Source of the DNA: an uncultured Clostridia bacterium | GTDB taxonomy: Bacteria > Bacillota > Clostridia > Oscillospirales > Ruminococcaceae | Direction of reading: 5' to 3' | DNA length: 5,890 nt | Assembly: GCA_947175655.1 (NCBI GenBank) | Contig: CAMWNQ010000109.1 | Span: forward strand, 1 to 5,890 | In this document: in pieces, positions 1 to 5,890 of the stretch | How the letters are laid out: the number at the start of each line of letters is the position of its first letter | How positions within the stretch are numbered: the first letter of the stretch is position 1 | Notes under the pieces: generated by a model | Told to the model about the DNA's origin: nothing | Database searches by the model: none | The model's input: the letters and a program-made list of their open reading frames with translations, nothing else | Position numbers and translations under genes: made by a program

Positions 1-166
1 CTGTTATGCCATCACACATTTTAAGAATTTCAATAAGACTATCATCTAATTTTATATTAAATTTCTTTTCAATTTTCTGGATATTTTTATAAGATACAGG
101 CTTTTCTAATTTTACTCCGTCTGAATATTTCTTGTTTATATTATCGGAAAAGTTATCAGGTATCAT
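1..166 (-). CDS. Partial SMI1/KNR4 (SUKH)-like protein, N-terminal 55 residues
   Basis: The frame is open from an ATG at 166-164 to the left edge, so the C-terminus is missing. The ATG overlaps the stop of the upstream nuclease gene as ATGA, and a GAGGA ribosome binding site (180-176) lies 9 nt ahead of it. The start MIPDNFSDNINKKY is followed by a segment reading NIQKIEKKFNIKLDDSLIEI and then LKMCDGIT. This pattern (a helix with I..IEKK, a short strand, L-D/P-D, a second helix ending in an (N/D)G turn) is what SUKH/SMI1-KNR4 domains show at their N-terminus. Family knowledge: many bacterial SUKH proteins are immunity proteins against secreted or contact-dependent nuclease toxins, and others have unknown housekeeping roles. 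No toxin is visible here. The reading frame is well supported by the SD and the overlap; the family call rests on about 35 residues and is moderate. Confidence 0.62.
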   Translation of the reverse strand, partial: MIPDNFSDNINKKYSDGVKLEKPVSYKNIQKIEKKFNIKLDDSLIEILKMCDGIT

Positions 167-180
167 ATTTTCCAGTCCTC
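163..180 (-). promoter_or_regulatory. ATGA stop/start overlap with internal ribosome binding site
   Basis: The nuclease gene ends in TGA at 165-163 and the next ATG is at 166-164, a 4-nt overlap. A GAGGA motif at 180-176, inside the last codons of the nuclease, is spaced 9 nt from that ATG. This arrangement normally means the second gene is translated by coupling to the first, from one mRNA. Confidence 0.7.
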
Positions 181-1752
181 ACAAAGTTTATTAATTGCAT
201 CAGTAAGTTGACGCATATCTTTATTAGTACGTCCGCTGTTTGATTTTATTAAATTATAGAGACGTTCTGACGCAGAAACTAATTCATTGTATACATTTGT
301 ATTTGCATGTTTTTCGTGATGAATAATTACAGGTTTTGCATCAACAGTAATTTTATTTTCTATCAAGTCAAATTCAGCACCACTGTAAGGAGCATAGACA
401 TCAAGCTTTAAATTACTATGTATTTCTTTTGCGAGAGCTTCAACGGCAATTTCTTCTCCGTGATTTATAAATACACGTTTTGGATTTTTAATAGCTCTAA
501 TCCACTGCATTAATCCTTTGTAATCAGCGTGACCGCTTATTCCTGAAAGTTTACATATTTCAGCTGATACTTGAACAGTTTCCCCAAAGAGTTTTACTTT
601 TTTTGCACCTTCAATTAAACTGCGTCCAAGAGTATTTGAAGCCTGATATCCTACAAAAAGTATTGTGTTTTCTTTTTTCCAGAGGTTGTGTTTAAGATGA
701 TGTTTGATTCTTCCTGCTTCGCACATACCACTTGCAGAAATTATTACTTTTGGTCGGGTATCGTTATTAATTGCACATGAATCATCACTTGTTACTGCTG
801 TAATTAATCCTTCAAATCCTATTGGATTAATCCCTTCCTTTACAAATTTCAAAGATTCTTCATCAAAGCAGCTTTCTTTATTATTTAAAAAGATATTTGT
901 GGATTCAATTGCAAGTGGACTGTCAACATATACAGGGAAATTATTATGATTTTTCAGAAGTTTATCAGATTTTATTTGTCTTATGAAATAAAGCATTTCC
1001 TGAGTTCTTCCGACCGCAAAAGACGGAATGATAACACTTCCACCTCTGTCAAAAGTTCTTTGAAGTATTTCAGTCAGTGCTTTGACATATTCAACAGACA
1101 TATCATGATTTCTATTGCCATATGTCGATTCCATTACAACATAATCTGCATCTGAAATATACTGTGGGTCACGTATAAGCGGTTGATTTATATTTCCTAT
1201 ATCTCCTGAAAAGACAATTTTTTTAGTTATATTGTTTTCAGTCAGTGTGATTTCAATACTTGAAGAACCAAGAAGATGTCCAGCATCTGTAAATTTTACT
1301 TTAATTCCTTTAGATATTTCAAACTCACTGTCGTATTTATGTGAAACAAATAATGATACCGCACCTATGGCATCATTCATAGTATAGAGTGGGATATATT
1401 CTTCATCGCCTTTTCGTTTTCCCTTACGGTTACGCCATTCTGCTTCAAATTCCTGAATATGCGCACTGTCACGTAACATTACATCACAAAGATGAGAAGT
1501 GGCAATAGTTGCGTGAATTTCTCCATTAAATCCTCCTGCATAAAGAAGAGGTAATAATCCGGAATGGTCAATATGAGCGTGAGTCAGAAGTACAAAATCA
1601 ATGCTTACAGGCGGAACAGGTATTTGAACATTTTCAAATTTATCTTCTCCCTGTTCCATTCCAAAGTCTATAAGGAATCTTTTTCCACAGGCTTCCATAT
1701 ATGTACAGCTTCCTGTAACTTCGTGGGTTGCACCAATAAAAGTCATTTTCAT
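163..1752 (-). CDS. Beta-CASP metallo-beta-lactamase, probable RNase (CPSF73/TTHA0252-like)
   Basis: Predicted zinc-dependent cytoplasmic RNA-processing nuclease of 529 residues. Residues 1 to about 200 form the metallo-beta-lactamase fold: HAHIDH (H58, H60, D62, H63), GHLLGS (H159) and FSGDIG (D184). The inserted beta-CASP domain begins with motif A (MESTYG, E208) and contains the signature PSFAVGRTQE at 243-252 and ASGMCEAGRIKHHL at 340-353. The C-terminal RMMBL part carries motif B (SGHADY, H408) and motif C (INHGEE, H431). Histidine at motif C is typical of RNA-acting rather than DNA-acting members. All catalytic and metal ligands are present, so it should be active; exo- or endonuclease mode cannot be told. 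It is longer than compact bacterial relatives of about 430-460 residues because of a helical C-terminal extension of roughly 60 residues. The start is supported by AAAAGG (1768-1763) 10 nt upstream; a second in-frame ATG lies two codons later. It overlaps the SUKH-like gene by 4 nt. Confidence 0.93.
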   Translation of the reverse strand: MKMTFIGATHEVTGSCTYMEACGKRFLIDFGMEQGEDKFENVQIPVPPVSIDFVLLTHAHIDHSGLLPLLYAGGFNGEIHATIATSHLCDVMLRDSAHIQEFEAEWRNRKGKRKGDEEYIPLYTMNDAIGAVSLFVSHKYDSEFEISKGIKVKFTDAGHLLGSSSIEITLTENNITKKIVFSGDIGNINQPLIRDPQYISDADYVVMESTYGNRNHDMSVEYVKALTEILQRTFDRGGSVIIPSFAVGRTQEMLYFIRQIKSDKLLKNHNNFPVYVDSPLAIESTNIFLNNKESCFDEESLKFVKEGINPIGFEGLITAVTSDDSCAINNDTRPKVIISASGMCEAGRIKHHLKHNLWKKENTILFVGYQASNTLGRSLIEGAKKVKLFGETVQVSAEICKLSGISGHADYKGLMQWIRAIKNPKRVFINHGEEIAVEALAKEIHSNLKLDVYAPYSGAEFDLIENKITVDAKPVIIHHEKHANTNVYNELVSASERLYNLIKSNSGRTNKDMRQLTDAINKLCEDWKI

Positions 1753-1784
1753 AATATCACAGCCTTTTGTTTATATTATATATA

Positions 1785-1813
1785 ATTATACCATATTAAT
1801 ACCGAATTGTCTA
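1785..1813 (-). promoter_or_regulatory. Sigma-A promoter of the nuclease operon
   Basis: Read on the minus strand, there is a TAGACA -35 box (1813-1808, five of six matches to TTGACA), a 17-nt spacer and a perfect TATAAT -10 box (1790-1785). Transcription would begin near 1778, giving a leader of about 25 nt before the ATG. A-rich and T-rich tracts just upstream of the -35 (plus-strand 1817-1840) could act as an UP element. No operator-like inverted repeat overlaps it. Confidence 0.75.
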
Positions 1814-2011
1814 TACAAAATCTATAAAAAAATACTTTATTTTATCTGAATAACTTTCATATTTTTTTATTTATTTTTTTTTTATTTGCTTAATTATCAT
1901 TAAATATGCTTTTAAAATAAAATATAATGCAGAAAATATCATAATAATATCAATTTTAATGTGCATTTTTATAAATTTTGTAAGTTTTAGCATAATTTTA
2001 GATTTTTTCTC

Positions 2012-2039
2012 TTGACTTTATTTTTTGAAATGCTATAAT
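2012..2039 (+). promoter_or_regulatory. Sigma-A promoter of the antiporter operon
   Basis: A TTGACT -35 box (2012-2017) is followed by a 16-nt spacer and a perfect TATAAT -10 box (2034-2039). Transcription is expected to start at about 2046-2047, exactly where the CGGGG that opens the structured leader begins. That coincidence supports both the promoter and the leader RNA. The resulting untranslated leader is a little over 100 nt long, much more than a ribosome needs. Confidence 0.75.
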
Positions 2040-2045
2040 AATATT

Positions 2046-2110
2046 CGGGGTTAAAGCCGGATACTAAAAATATGCTTCGGATTTTATCGGAACTATATTT
2101 TTAATATCTA
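2046..2110 (+). promoter_or_regulatory. Structured 5' leader RNA, candidate cation riboswitch (Na+-I-like, unconfirmed)
   Basis: Seen directly: GC-rich islands (CGGGGTTAAAGCCGG at 2046-2060, GCTTCGG at 2074-2080, ATCGGAAC at 2086-2093) in a very AT-rich region. Bases 2060-2073 pair with 2095-2108 in 13 of 14 positions (one C/A mismatch). Above this lie a G/U pair, a C/C mismatch, UUC (2076-2078) with GAA (2090-2092), a G/G mismatch, then GAU with AUC and a UUU loop. The upstream CCGGA (2057-2061) can instead pair with UUCGG (2076-2080), giving a mutually exclusive fold. Family knowledge: ion-transporter genes in Firmicutes are often controlled by ion or c-di-AMP riboswitches, and Na+-I (DUF1646 motif) RNAs precede Na+ transporter genes. 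Inference: a ligand-binding leader. I could not match it base by base to a known consensus, and it lacks the fluoride signature expected of crcB RNAs. Confidence 0.48.
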
Positions 2111-2115
2111 TTAAT

Positions 2116-2141
2116 TTAAATTTTTTGTTAATTTAAGGAGG
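2116..2141 (+). promoter_or_regulatory. AU hairpin abutting the antiporter Shine-Dalgarno
   Basis: TTAAATT (2116-2122) can pair with AATTTAA (2130-2136) around a 7-nt loop. Its 3' arm covers the first two bases of the strong ribosome binding site AAGGAGG (2135-2141), which sits 8 nt before the ATG at 2150. The SD decides the start. The hairpin is weak (A-U pairs only) and would be only a modest translational brake unless stabilised by the leader fold. Confidence 0.4.
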
Positions 2142-2149
2142 AAAATTTT

Positions 2150-3379
2150 ATGAAAGAAGCTATGAGTGAATATGGCTATTTACTTTCAATAGCAATTATT
2201 CTTTTAAGCACTAAGGTACTTGGACTTACAACCCAAAAATTCAAACTTCCTCAGGTAGTAGGAGCATTGCTGGCAGGTCTTATTATAGGACCGGCAGTGT
2301 TAAATATTATACCTCAGGAATCTATGCAGTTACTCAATCATATATCTGAAATAGGTGTGATAGTTTTAATGTTTGAAGCGGGTCTTGAAACAGATATAAA
2401 GGAACTCAAAAAGACAGGACTTGCATCTTTTATAATAGCTCTTATAGGTGTTATCGTGCCTCTTGCCGGAGGTTTTGGTCTTGCATATATTTATAATAAA
2501 GAAAATACTCTTGATACACCATTATATCTTCAGAATCTTTTTATAGGTATCATACTTACTGCAACATCAGTTAGCATTACTGTTGAAACTCTTAAAGAAC
2601 TTGGAAAACTTTCATCAAAATCAGGAAATGCAATTTTAGGTGCAGCTATTATTGATGACATTCTTGGTATTATTGCTTTAACTATTGTAACAAGTTTAGC
2701 ATCTCCTAATTCAGGCTCAGGCGGAGTAGGAATAGTTCTTCTTAAAATACTTGGTTTCCTTATATTTGCAGCAATTGTATGTATTGCATATCATATGTTT
2801 ATGAAAAAATGGTGTGTTACTGAAACAGGTAAAGATTTAAGAAGATATGTAATAATAAGCTTTGTATTCTGCTTGATTGTTTCTTACTGTGCTGAAGTAT
2901 TCTTTGGAGTAGCTGATATTACAGGTGCATTCTTTGCAGGTGTAGCTATAGCACATACTCCAAAATACGAATATATTACATCAAGATTTAATACGCTTTC
3001 ATATTTATTACTTTCACCTATATTCTTTGCTAGTATAGGACTTAAAGTTGACTTGTCAGGATTCAGCAGTAATATTCTTGTATTTACTGTTATTATGATG
3101 ATTATAGCACTTCTTACTAAAGTAATTGGTTGTGGTCTGGGTGCTAAGTGCTGTGGCTTTAGTATGTCTGATTCTTTAAAAATAGGAGTTGGAATGATTT
3201 CCAGAGGTGAAGTCGCACTTATTATTGCAAATAAGGGTGATGCTATTGGATTAATGCACGAAGAATACTTTGCACCTATTATTGTAATGGTTGTATTTAC
3301 TACTATAGTAACTCCGATTTTACTTAAAGTAGTTTATAAAGACAAAAATCCGGAAAAGCTTGAAACAGTAAAATCTTAA
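2150..3379 (+). CDS. CPA2-family cation:proton (Na+/H+) antiporter
   Basis: Integral membrane exchanger of 409 residues, expected to swap protons for Na+ (or K+) across the cytoplasmic membrane for pH and salt homeostasis. About 12-13 hydrophobic segments span most of the chain. Family marks: FKLPQVVGALLAGLIIGP (31-48), LMFEAGLETD (73-82), TATSVSIT (137-144), the ion-binding pair D169-D170 in AAIIDDILGI, DITGAFFAGVAIA (256-268), SPIFFASIGLKVDL (289-302), K324 in LLTKVIGCG and GMISRGEVALI (348-358). Two adjacent aspartates together with that lysine are the NapA-like arrangement linked to electrogenic exchange, whereas KefB/KefC K+-efflux proteins have QD; so the KefB-type name often given to such proteins may mislead on substrate. 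It ends shortly after the last membrane segment and has no RCK/TrkA-N or other cytosolic regulatory domain. The start is fixed by AAGGAGG 8 nt upstream. It is preceded by a structured leader and followed at 23 nt by a small gene. Confidence 0.93.
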   Translation: MKEAMSEYGYLLSIAIILLSTKVLGLTTQKFKLPQVVGALLAGLIIGPAVLNIIPQESMQLLNHISEIGVIVLMFEAGLETDIKELKKTGLASFIIALIGVIVPLAGGFGLAYIYNKENTLDTPLYLQNLFIGIILTATSVSITVETLKELGKLSSKSGNAILGAAIIDDILGIIALTIVTSLASPNSGSGGVGIVLLKILGFLIFAAIVCIAYHMFMKKWCVTETGKDLRRYVIISFVFCLIVSYCAEVFFGVADITGAFFAGVAIAHTPKYEYITSRFNTLSYLLLSPIFFASIGLKVDLSGFSSNILVFTVIMMIIALLTKVIGCGLGAKCCGFSMSDSLKIGVGMISRGEVALIIANKGDAIGLMHEEYFAPIIVMVVFTTIVTPILLKVVYKDKNPEKLETVKS

Positions 3380-3402
3380 TATAAAAACAAGGAAGTGTAG
3401 CA

Positions 3403-3633
3403 GTGGATATTAAAGAAAAGATTGAAGAAATAGTTAAGAAGATTAAAAATGATAAGAATTTTGAAAAAGAATTCAAACAGAATCCTATAAAATCAGTTGA
3501 AAATATTCTTGGTGTTGATTTGCCTGACGATAAGATTAATGCTATTGTTGACGGAATAAAGGCAAAAATTTCTGTTGATGATATGAAAAATAAAATTGGC
3601 GGTATATTTGATAAAATTAAGAATAATAAATAA
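3403..3633 (+). CDS. Small helical protein of unknown function, GTG start
   Basis: 76 residues, starting at GTG (3403) with AAGGAAG (3389-3395) 7 nt upstream; no ATG gives a comparable frame with a site. I do not recognise a named family. The sequence is lysine/aspartate-rich, probably mostly amphipathic helix, with no signal peptide, membrane segment or cysteine. The core KSVENILGVDLPDDKINAIV (residues 30-49) preceded by FKQNP (24-28) looks like the most conserved part: a helix, then a G-V-D-L-P-D-D turn, then a second helix, ending in KNKIGGIFDKIKNNK. The 'F..(D/N)P...(V/L)E..LG...P' layout is reminiscent of short Nif11/NHLP-leader-like domains, but no peptide-modification genes are visible and there is no double-Gly leader cleavage context beyond one GG at 66-67. 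It lies 23 nt after the antiporter with no terminator between, so it is probably co-transcribed and might be an accessory factor; that role is inference. Confidence 0.78.
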   Translation: MDIKEKIEEIVKKIKNDKNFEKEFKQNPIKSVENILGVDLPDDKINAIVDGIKAKISVDDMKNKIGGIFDKIKNNK

Positions 3634-3643
3634 CTATAAACAA

Positions 3644-3680
3644 TAAAAGAGCTGGACATTTTAAATGTTCAGCTCTTTTA
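3644..3680. terminator. Bidirectional intrinsic terminator between convergent genes
   Basis: AAAAGAGCTGGACAT (3645-3659) pairs with ATGTTCAGCTCTTTT (3665-3679): 15 bp with a single G/U wobble and a 5-nt loop, extendable by T3644-A3680. The stem has a GC-rich middle and is flanked by A-run and T-run arms, so the RNA has a U tract on either strand. It lies 10 nt after the small gene's stop and about 45 nt past the stop of the convergent lipoprotein gene, and so probably ends both transcripts. Confidence 0.9.
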
Positions 3681-3725
3681 TTTGAAATTTTATAAAAAAG
3701 AGAAATTTTAGAAAACTTTCTTGTA

Positions 3726-5858
3726 TTATGCTGGATTATTTTCCGGCTGTTCAAAATTGAATTCGGGCATTTTATCATCAGGAGGAGTTTGTCTTTTATC
3801 AAAATTTCCTTCAAAATCATTTGAGAAATCTTTGGGCATTTCTTTGTTGAAATGCTTAGGAAAATCATCAGGCATTTCACCGTTGAAATCCTTAGGAAAA
3901 TCATCAGGCATTTCGCCATTGAAATCCTCATCAAAATCAAATGATTTTCTTCCGTTTTCAAATTCTTCATGCATATCCTTATTGAATTTTCCGAATCCTG
4001 ATGCAGGTATATCTGTTGTCTTATATGAACCGGCTTCATTTTCATCTATATATAATGTATATTCTTCATCTTCTGAAAGTTTTGAAGAACTTATTATTAT
4101 TGAGATATTGGAAGAATAATTTTTCTTTGGTTGATATGATATTATTTCTTTTCCATCTGATGAACACAATTTTATAATACTGTCTTCATTTAAGCTAGCA
4201 TTCATTGTAAGAAATTTCTGTTTGGATTCACTGTCAGGGTATTCTGCCATATCCGGACTTCCAACAGCTATAATCATACCACCATCAACTGATATTTTGC
4301 CGTCTGAATCCAATGCACCATTTCCACCTCTTGAAGGACCATCAATGTTTATAGTTCCGTTTGTGATATTGATCATTCCGTTTGAATCCAGACCGTCACC
4401 CTCAGCATTTACATATATATTTCCACCTGATATATTTATTAAAGTACCATCAGATGCTTGAAATGGTTGATTAGATGTGCCATTGCTTGCATTCATACCA
4501 TCATCATCAGATACAATTGATATGTCACCACCTGATATGTTTATAACAGTAGATTCCAGACCCTCATATGATTTTAATATATTTATTGTTCCATTACTTA
4601 TTGAGAGTTTATTATCTGAATGTATTCCTTTTGAACCACTTGAAATTTCAAGATTTCCGCCTGAAATATTAACTTCATTATCGGAATGAACAGCATCATC
4701 AGCACAATCGGCTTTAATATTTCCGTTGTTTATATATATATTTCCACCAGCTTTTATTCCTTTCATACTTATATTATCTTCTGTACTTTCATCAATTTCA
4801 GATATTTTATTATTTTGTTGTCTGAATCTTCCGAAATCCATCATTGAATCTGTATGCTCTTTTACATTTTCAGAATTACTTCCGTTTCCTGAGTTAATAT
4901 TTATATTGCCTCCATTAATTATTAATTCCTGTTCAGACTGTATTGCATCTTCTTTGGCATCTATATTAATAATTCCGTCATTGATAAATACAAATCCTTT
5001 GCCCTCGTCTTTTGTATTGCTTGATTTCATACCGTCAGCTTCAGCGGTTATATTTATTTCCGTTGAAGTTATAGCAATACAGTCTTTTCCTTTAATTCCA
5101 TTGCCAACAGAATTTATATTTATTTTTCCTCCGGTGATTGTTATATCGTCTTTTGATGTTATACCTTCATTGTAATTTGCATTTATATTTAAAATTCCTG
5201 TACCGTTCAAAGTCAGATTATCTTTGCTGAATATTACAGCATCTGGTTCGTTTTGCTCTTCGGAATCATATTTATATGATATACCATCAGTTAATGTATT
5301 TTCTGAATCAGGTGCGAGCGTTATGAATACTTTATCTGCTTTTTCAATATATATAGGTGCTGAATCGGAACAGTTAATATTTGCATTATCAAGAATAAGC
5401 CATATTTTTTCATCAGAATTTACTTTAATTTGTCCGTTGAAATTTCCACTTATTTTATACTTTCCACCCTCTGTTATAAGTATGCTGGAATCTTTTAAAA
5501 TGCCTTTTCCATTTACTTCAGCGGAGTTATCTTTTAGAATGATTTCATTTTCAGCATTGTATGAGGGGTTTAAATCGTTTTCAGAAAATATATTGTTCAA
5601 ATCTGCATTATATTCATCAATATTTAATGCAAGCGGTATTATATCAGATTGATTTTTATTTGTTTTATTTTTATCATTATCGTTCTCTTCATCTTCATTG
5701 TCATTATCTGATGAATTATCATCTGTTATTGAAGTTGAATTTATTTGAATATTATTTTTTGATATGTCTGAACTGTTTACATTATTATCTGAACAGCCCG
5801 ATGCCAGTACTGAAAAAAGCATAGCTGATGCAAAAAAACCTTTTAAATTTTTACTCAT
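3726..5858 (-). CDS. Cthe_2159/DUF4353-type beta-helix carbohydrate-binding lipoprotein
   Basis: Predicted surface lipoprotein of 710 residues. The N-terminus has a lysine-containing n-region, a hydrophobic stretch (8-19) and the lipobox LASGC, giving lipidated C22. An Asn/Asp/Ser/Lys-rich low-complexity linker (about 23-72) follows. Residues about 105-530 begin with the family opening GGKYKISGNFNGQIKV (131-146) and ENTLTDG (186-192), then run through repeated turns such as INISGGNIYVNAEGDGLDSN with recurrent G-G, DDG and GDG turns, the pattern of a right-handed parallel beta-helix. The acidic turns are likely Ca2+ sites, as in the pectin/cellulose-binding Cthe_2159 protein. One coil is interrupted by a polar insertion (about 324-366). 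A small beta domain (about 530-616) and an acidic repeat tail (about 640-710) end the chain. No catalytic motif was seen, so binding or adhesion is likelier than hydrolysis. The ATG is preceded by GGTGA (5869-5865) at 6 nt. Its promoter probably lies beyond the right edge, so it may be in an operon with an unseen upstream gene. Confidence 0.9.
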   Translation of the reverse strand: MSKNLKGFFASAMLFSVLASGCSDNNVNSSDISKNNIQINSTSITDDNSSDNDNEDEENDNDKNKTNKNQSDIIPLALNIDEYNADLNNIFSENDLNPSYNAENEIILKDNSAEVNGKGILKDSSILITEGGKYKISGNFNGQIKVNSDEKIWLILDNANINCSDSAPIYIEKADKVFITLAPDSENTLTDGISYKYDSEEQNEPDAVIFSKDNLTLNGTGILNINANYNEGITSKDDITITGGKININSVGNGIKGKDCIAITSTEINITAEADGMKSSNTKDEGKGFVFINDGIINIDAKEDAIQSEQELIINGGNININSGNGSNSENVKEHTDSMMDFGRFRQQNNKISEIDESTEDNISMKGIKAGGNIYINNGNIKADCADDAVHSDNEVNISGGNLEISSGSKGIHSDNKLSISNGTINILKSYEGLESTVINISGGDISIVSDDDGMNASNGTSNQPFQASDGTLINISGGNIYVNAEGDGLDSNGMINITNGTINIDGPSRGGNGALDSDGKISVDGGMIIAVGSPDMAEYPDSESKQKFLTMNASLNEDSIIKLCSSDGKEIISYQPKKNYSSNISIIISSSKLSEDEEYTLYIDENEAGSYKTTDIPASGFGKFNKDMHEEFENGRKSFDFDEDFNGEMPDDFPKDFNGEMPDDFPKHFNKEMPKDFSNDFEGNFDKRQTPPDDKMPEFNFEQPENNPA
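3811..3954 (-). repeat. In-frame 36-bp tandem repeats (12-residue units) in the lipoprotein tail
   Basis: Two nearly identical 36-bp units (3847-3882 and 3883-3918) encode successive copies of DFNGEMPDDFPK (protein residues 645-656 and 657-668). They are followed in the protein by degenerate copies HFNKEMPKDFSN (669-680) and DFEGNF (681-686), and preceded by a related FDFDEDF stretch. All spacing is 36 bp and in frame, so copy number can change without breaking the gene. The units are acidic with regular Phe and Pro, suggesting an extended, wall-spanning or ligand-contacting tail rather than a folded domain; that role is inference. Confidence 0.85.
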
Positions 5859-5890
5859 TAATTATCACCAATCTTTTATTAGAATTAAAT

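Larger units (their letters stand above)
1753..2149. other. Divergent intergenic region between nuclease and antiporter genes
   Basis: This 397-nt gap holds the minus-strand promoter (1785-1813), the plus-strand promoter (2012-2039) and the structured antiporter leader (2046-2141). The stretch between the promoters, about 1840-2010, is almost pure A/T, with long T runs at 1861-1886, and contains no convincing ORF, terminator or inverted repeat. The two promoters face away from each other about 200 nt apart, so they do not overlap and need not be co-regulated. Confidence 0.7.

Noticed and set aside
1886..1928. A TATAAT at 1923-1928 as an extra plus-strand promoter
   Set aside because: No acceptable -35 box lies 16-18 nt upstream, and such hexamers arise by chance in this A/T-rich stretch. 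The 2012-2039 promoter is far better.
2046..2110. Fluoride (crcB) or M-box riboswitch
   Set aside because: The expected GGCGAUGG-type fluoride core is absent, and the leader is far too short for an M-box.
2113..2136. Leader hairpin followed by T run as a transcription terminator
   Set aside because: The stem is only A-U pairs, and the T6 run (2121-2126) lies in its loop and 5' arm rather than after it.
3811..3954. Regular 36-bp repeats, a CRISPR-like length
   Set aside because: The units are contiguous with no unique spacers, lie in frame inside a lipoprotein gene and encode a 12-residue repeat.
3617..4045. Minus-strand open frame overlapping the lipoprotein 3' end and running across the terminator
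   Set aside because: It is out of frame with a well-supported gene, consists of repetitive low-complexity sequence and passes through a strong terminator hairpin.
4726..5175. Long plus-strand open frame rich in Ile, Pro and Phe opposite the lipoprotein gene
   Set aside because: It is the antisense image of the beta-helix repeats (Asn/Ile/Gly codons read backwards), with no ribosome binding site and no recognisable domain. The same applies to the other open frames opposite or across the four real genes.

Overview
This window is AT-rich. Its Shellfish-free, Clostridia-like character shows in A/T-ending codons, strong GGAGG-type ribosome binding sites, near-consensus sigma-A promoters and a gene set typical of gut or anaerobic Firmicutes. 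A Ruminococcus-like Oscillospiraceae/Lachnospiraceae member is the best guess, but the sequence alone does not fix the genus. No mobile element, tRNA, rRNA or CRISPR array was seen.

Left part, minus strand (1-1813): a promoter at about 1785-1813 drives a complete 529-residue beta-CASP metallo-beta-lactamase protein, very probably an RNase of the CPSF73/TTHA0252 type with all zinc-ligand motifs intact. Its stop codon overlaps by 4 nt the start of a second gene that runs off the left edge. The 55 visible residues of that gene resemble the N-terminus of an SMI1/KNR4 (SUKH) protein.

Centre, plus strand (2012-3680): a divergent promoter starts a roughly 100-nt leader. The leader has GC-rich islands inside an otherwise AU-rich region and can fold into a long interrupted hairpin. 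It precedes a 409-residue CPA2-type cation:proton antiporter carrying the paired-aspartate motif. The combination of structured leader and Na+/H+ antiporter makes a cation-sensing riboswitch plausible; the Na+-I (DUF1646) class is the first to test, but this was not confirmed. A GTG-started 76-residue helical protein of unknown function follows 23 nt downstream, probably in the same transcript. The unit ends at a strong hairpin that can terminate transcription in both directions.

Right part, minus strand (3726-5858): a convergent 710-residue lipoprotein with a parallel beta-helix of the Cthe_2159/DUF4353 carbohydrate-binding type. It has an Asn/Asp-rich surface linker and an acidic tail made of tandem 12-residue repeats.

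The three units look functionally independent: RNA processing, ion homeostasis and cell-surface polysaccharide binding. The most interesting element is the structured leader ahead of the antiporter.
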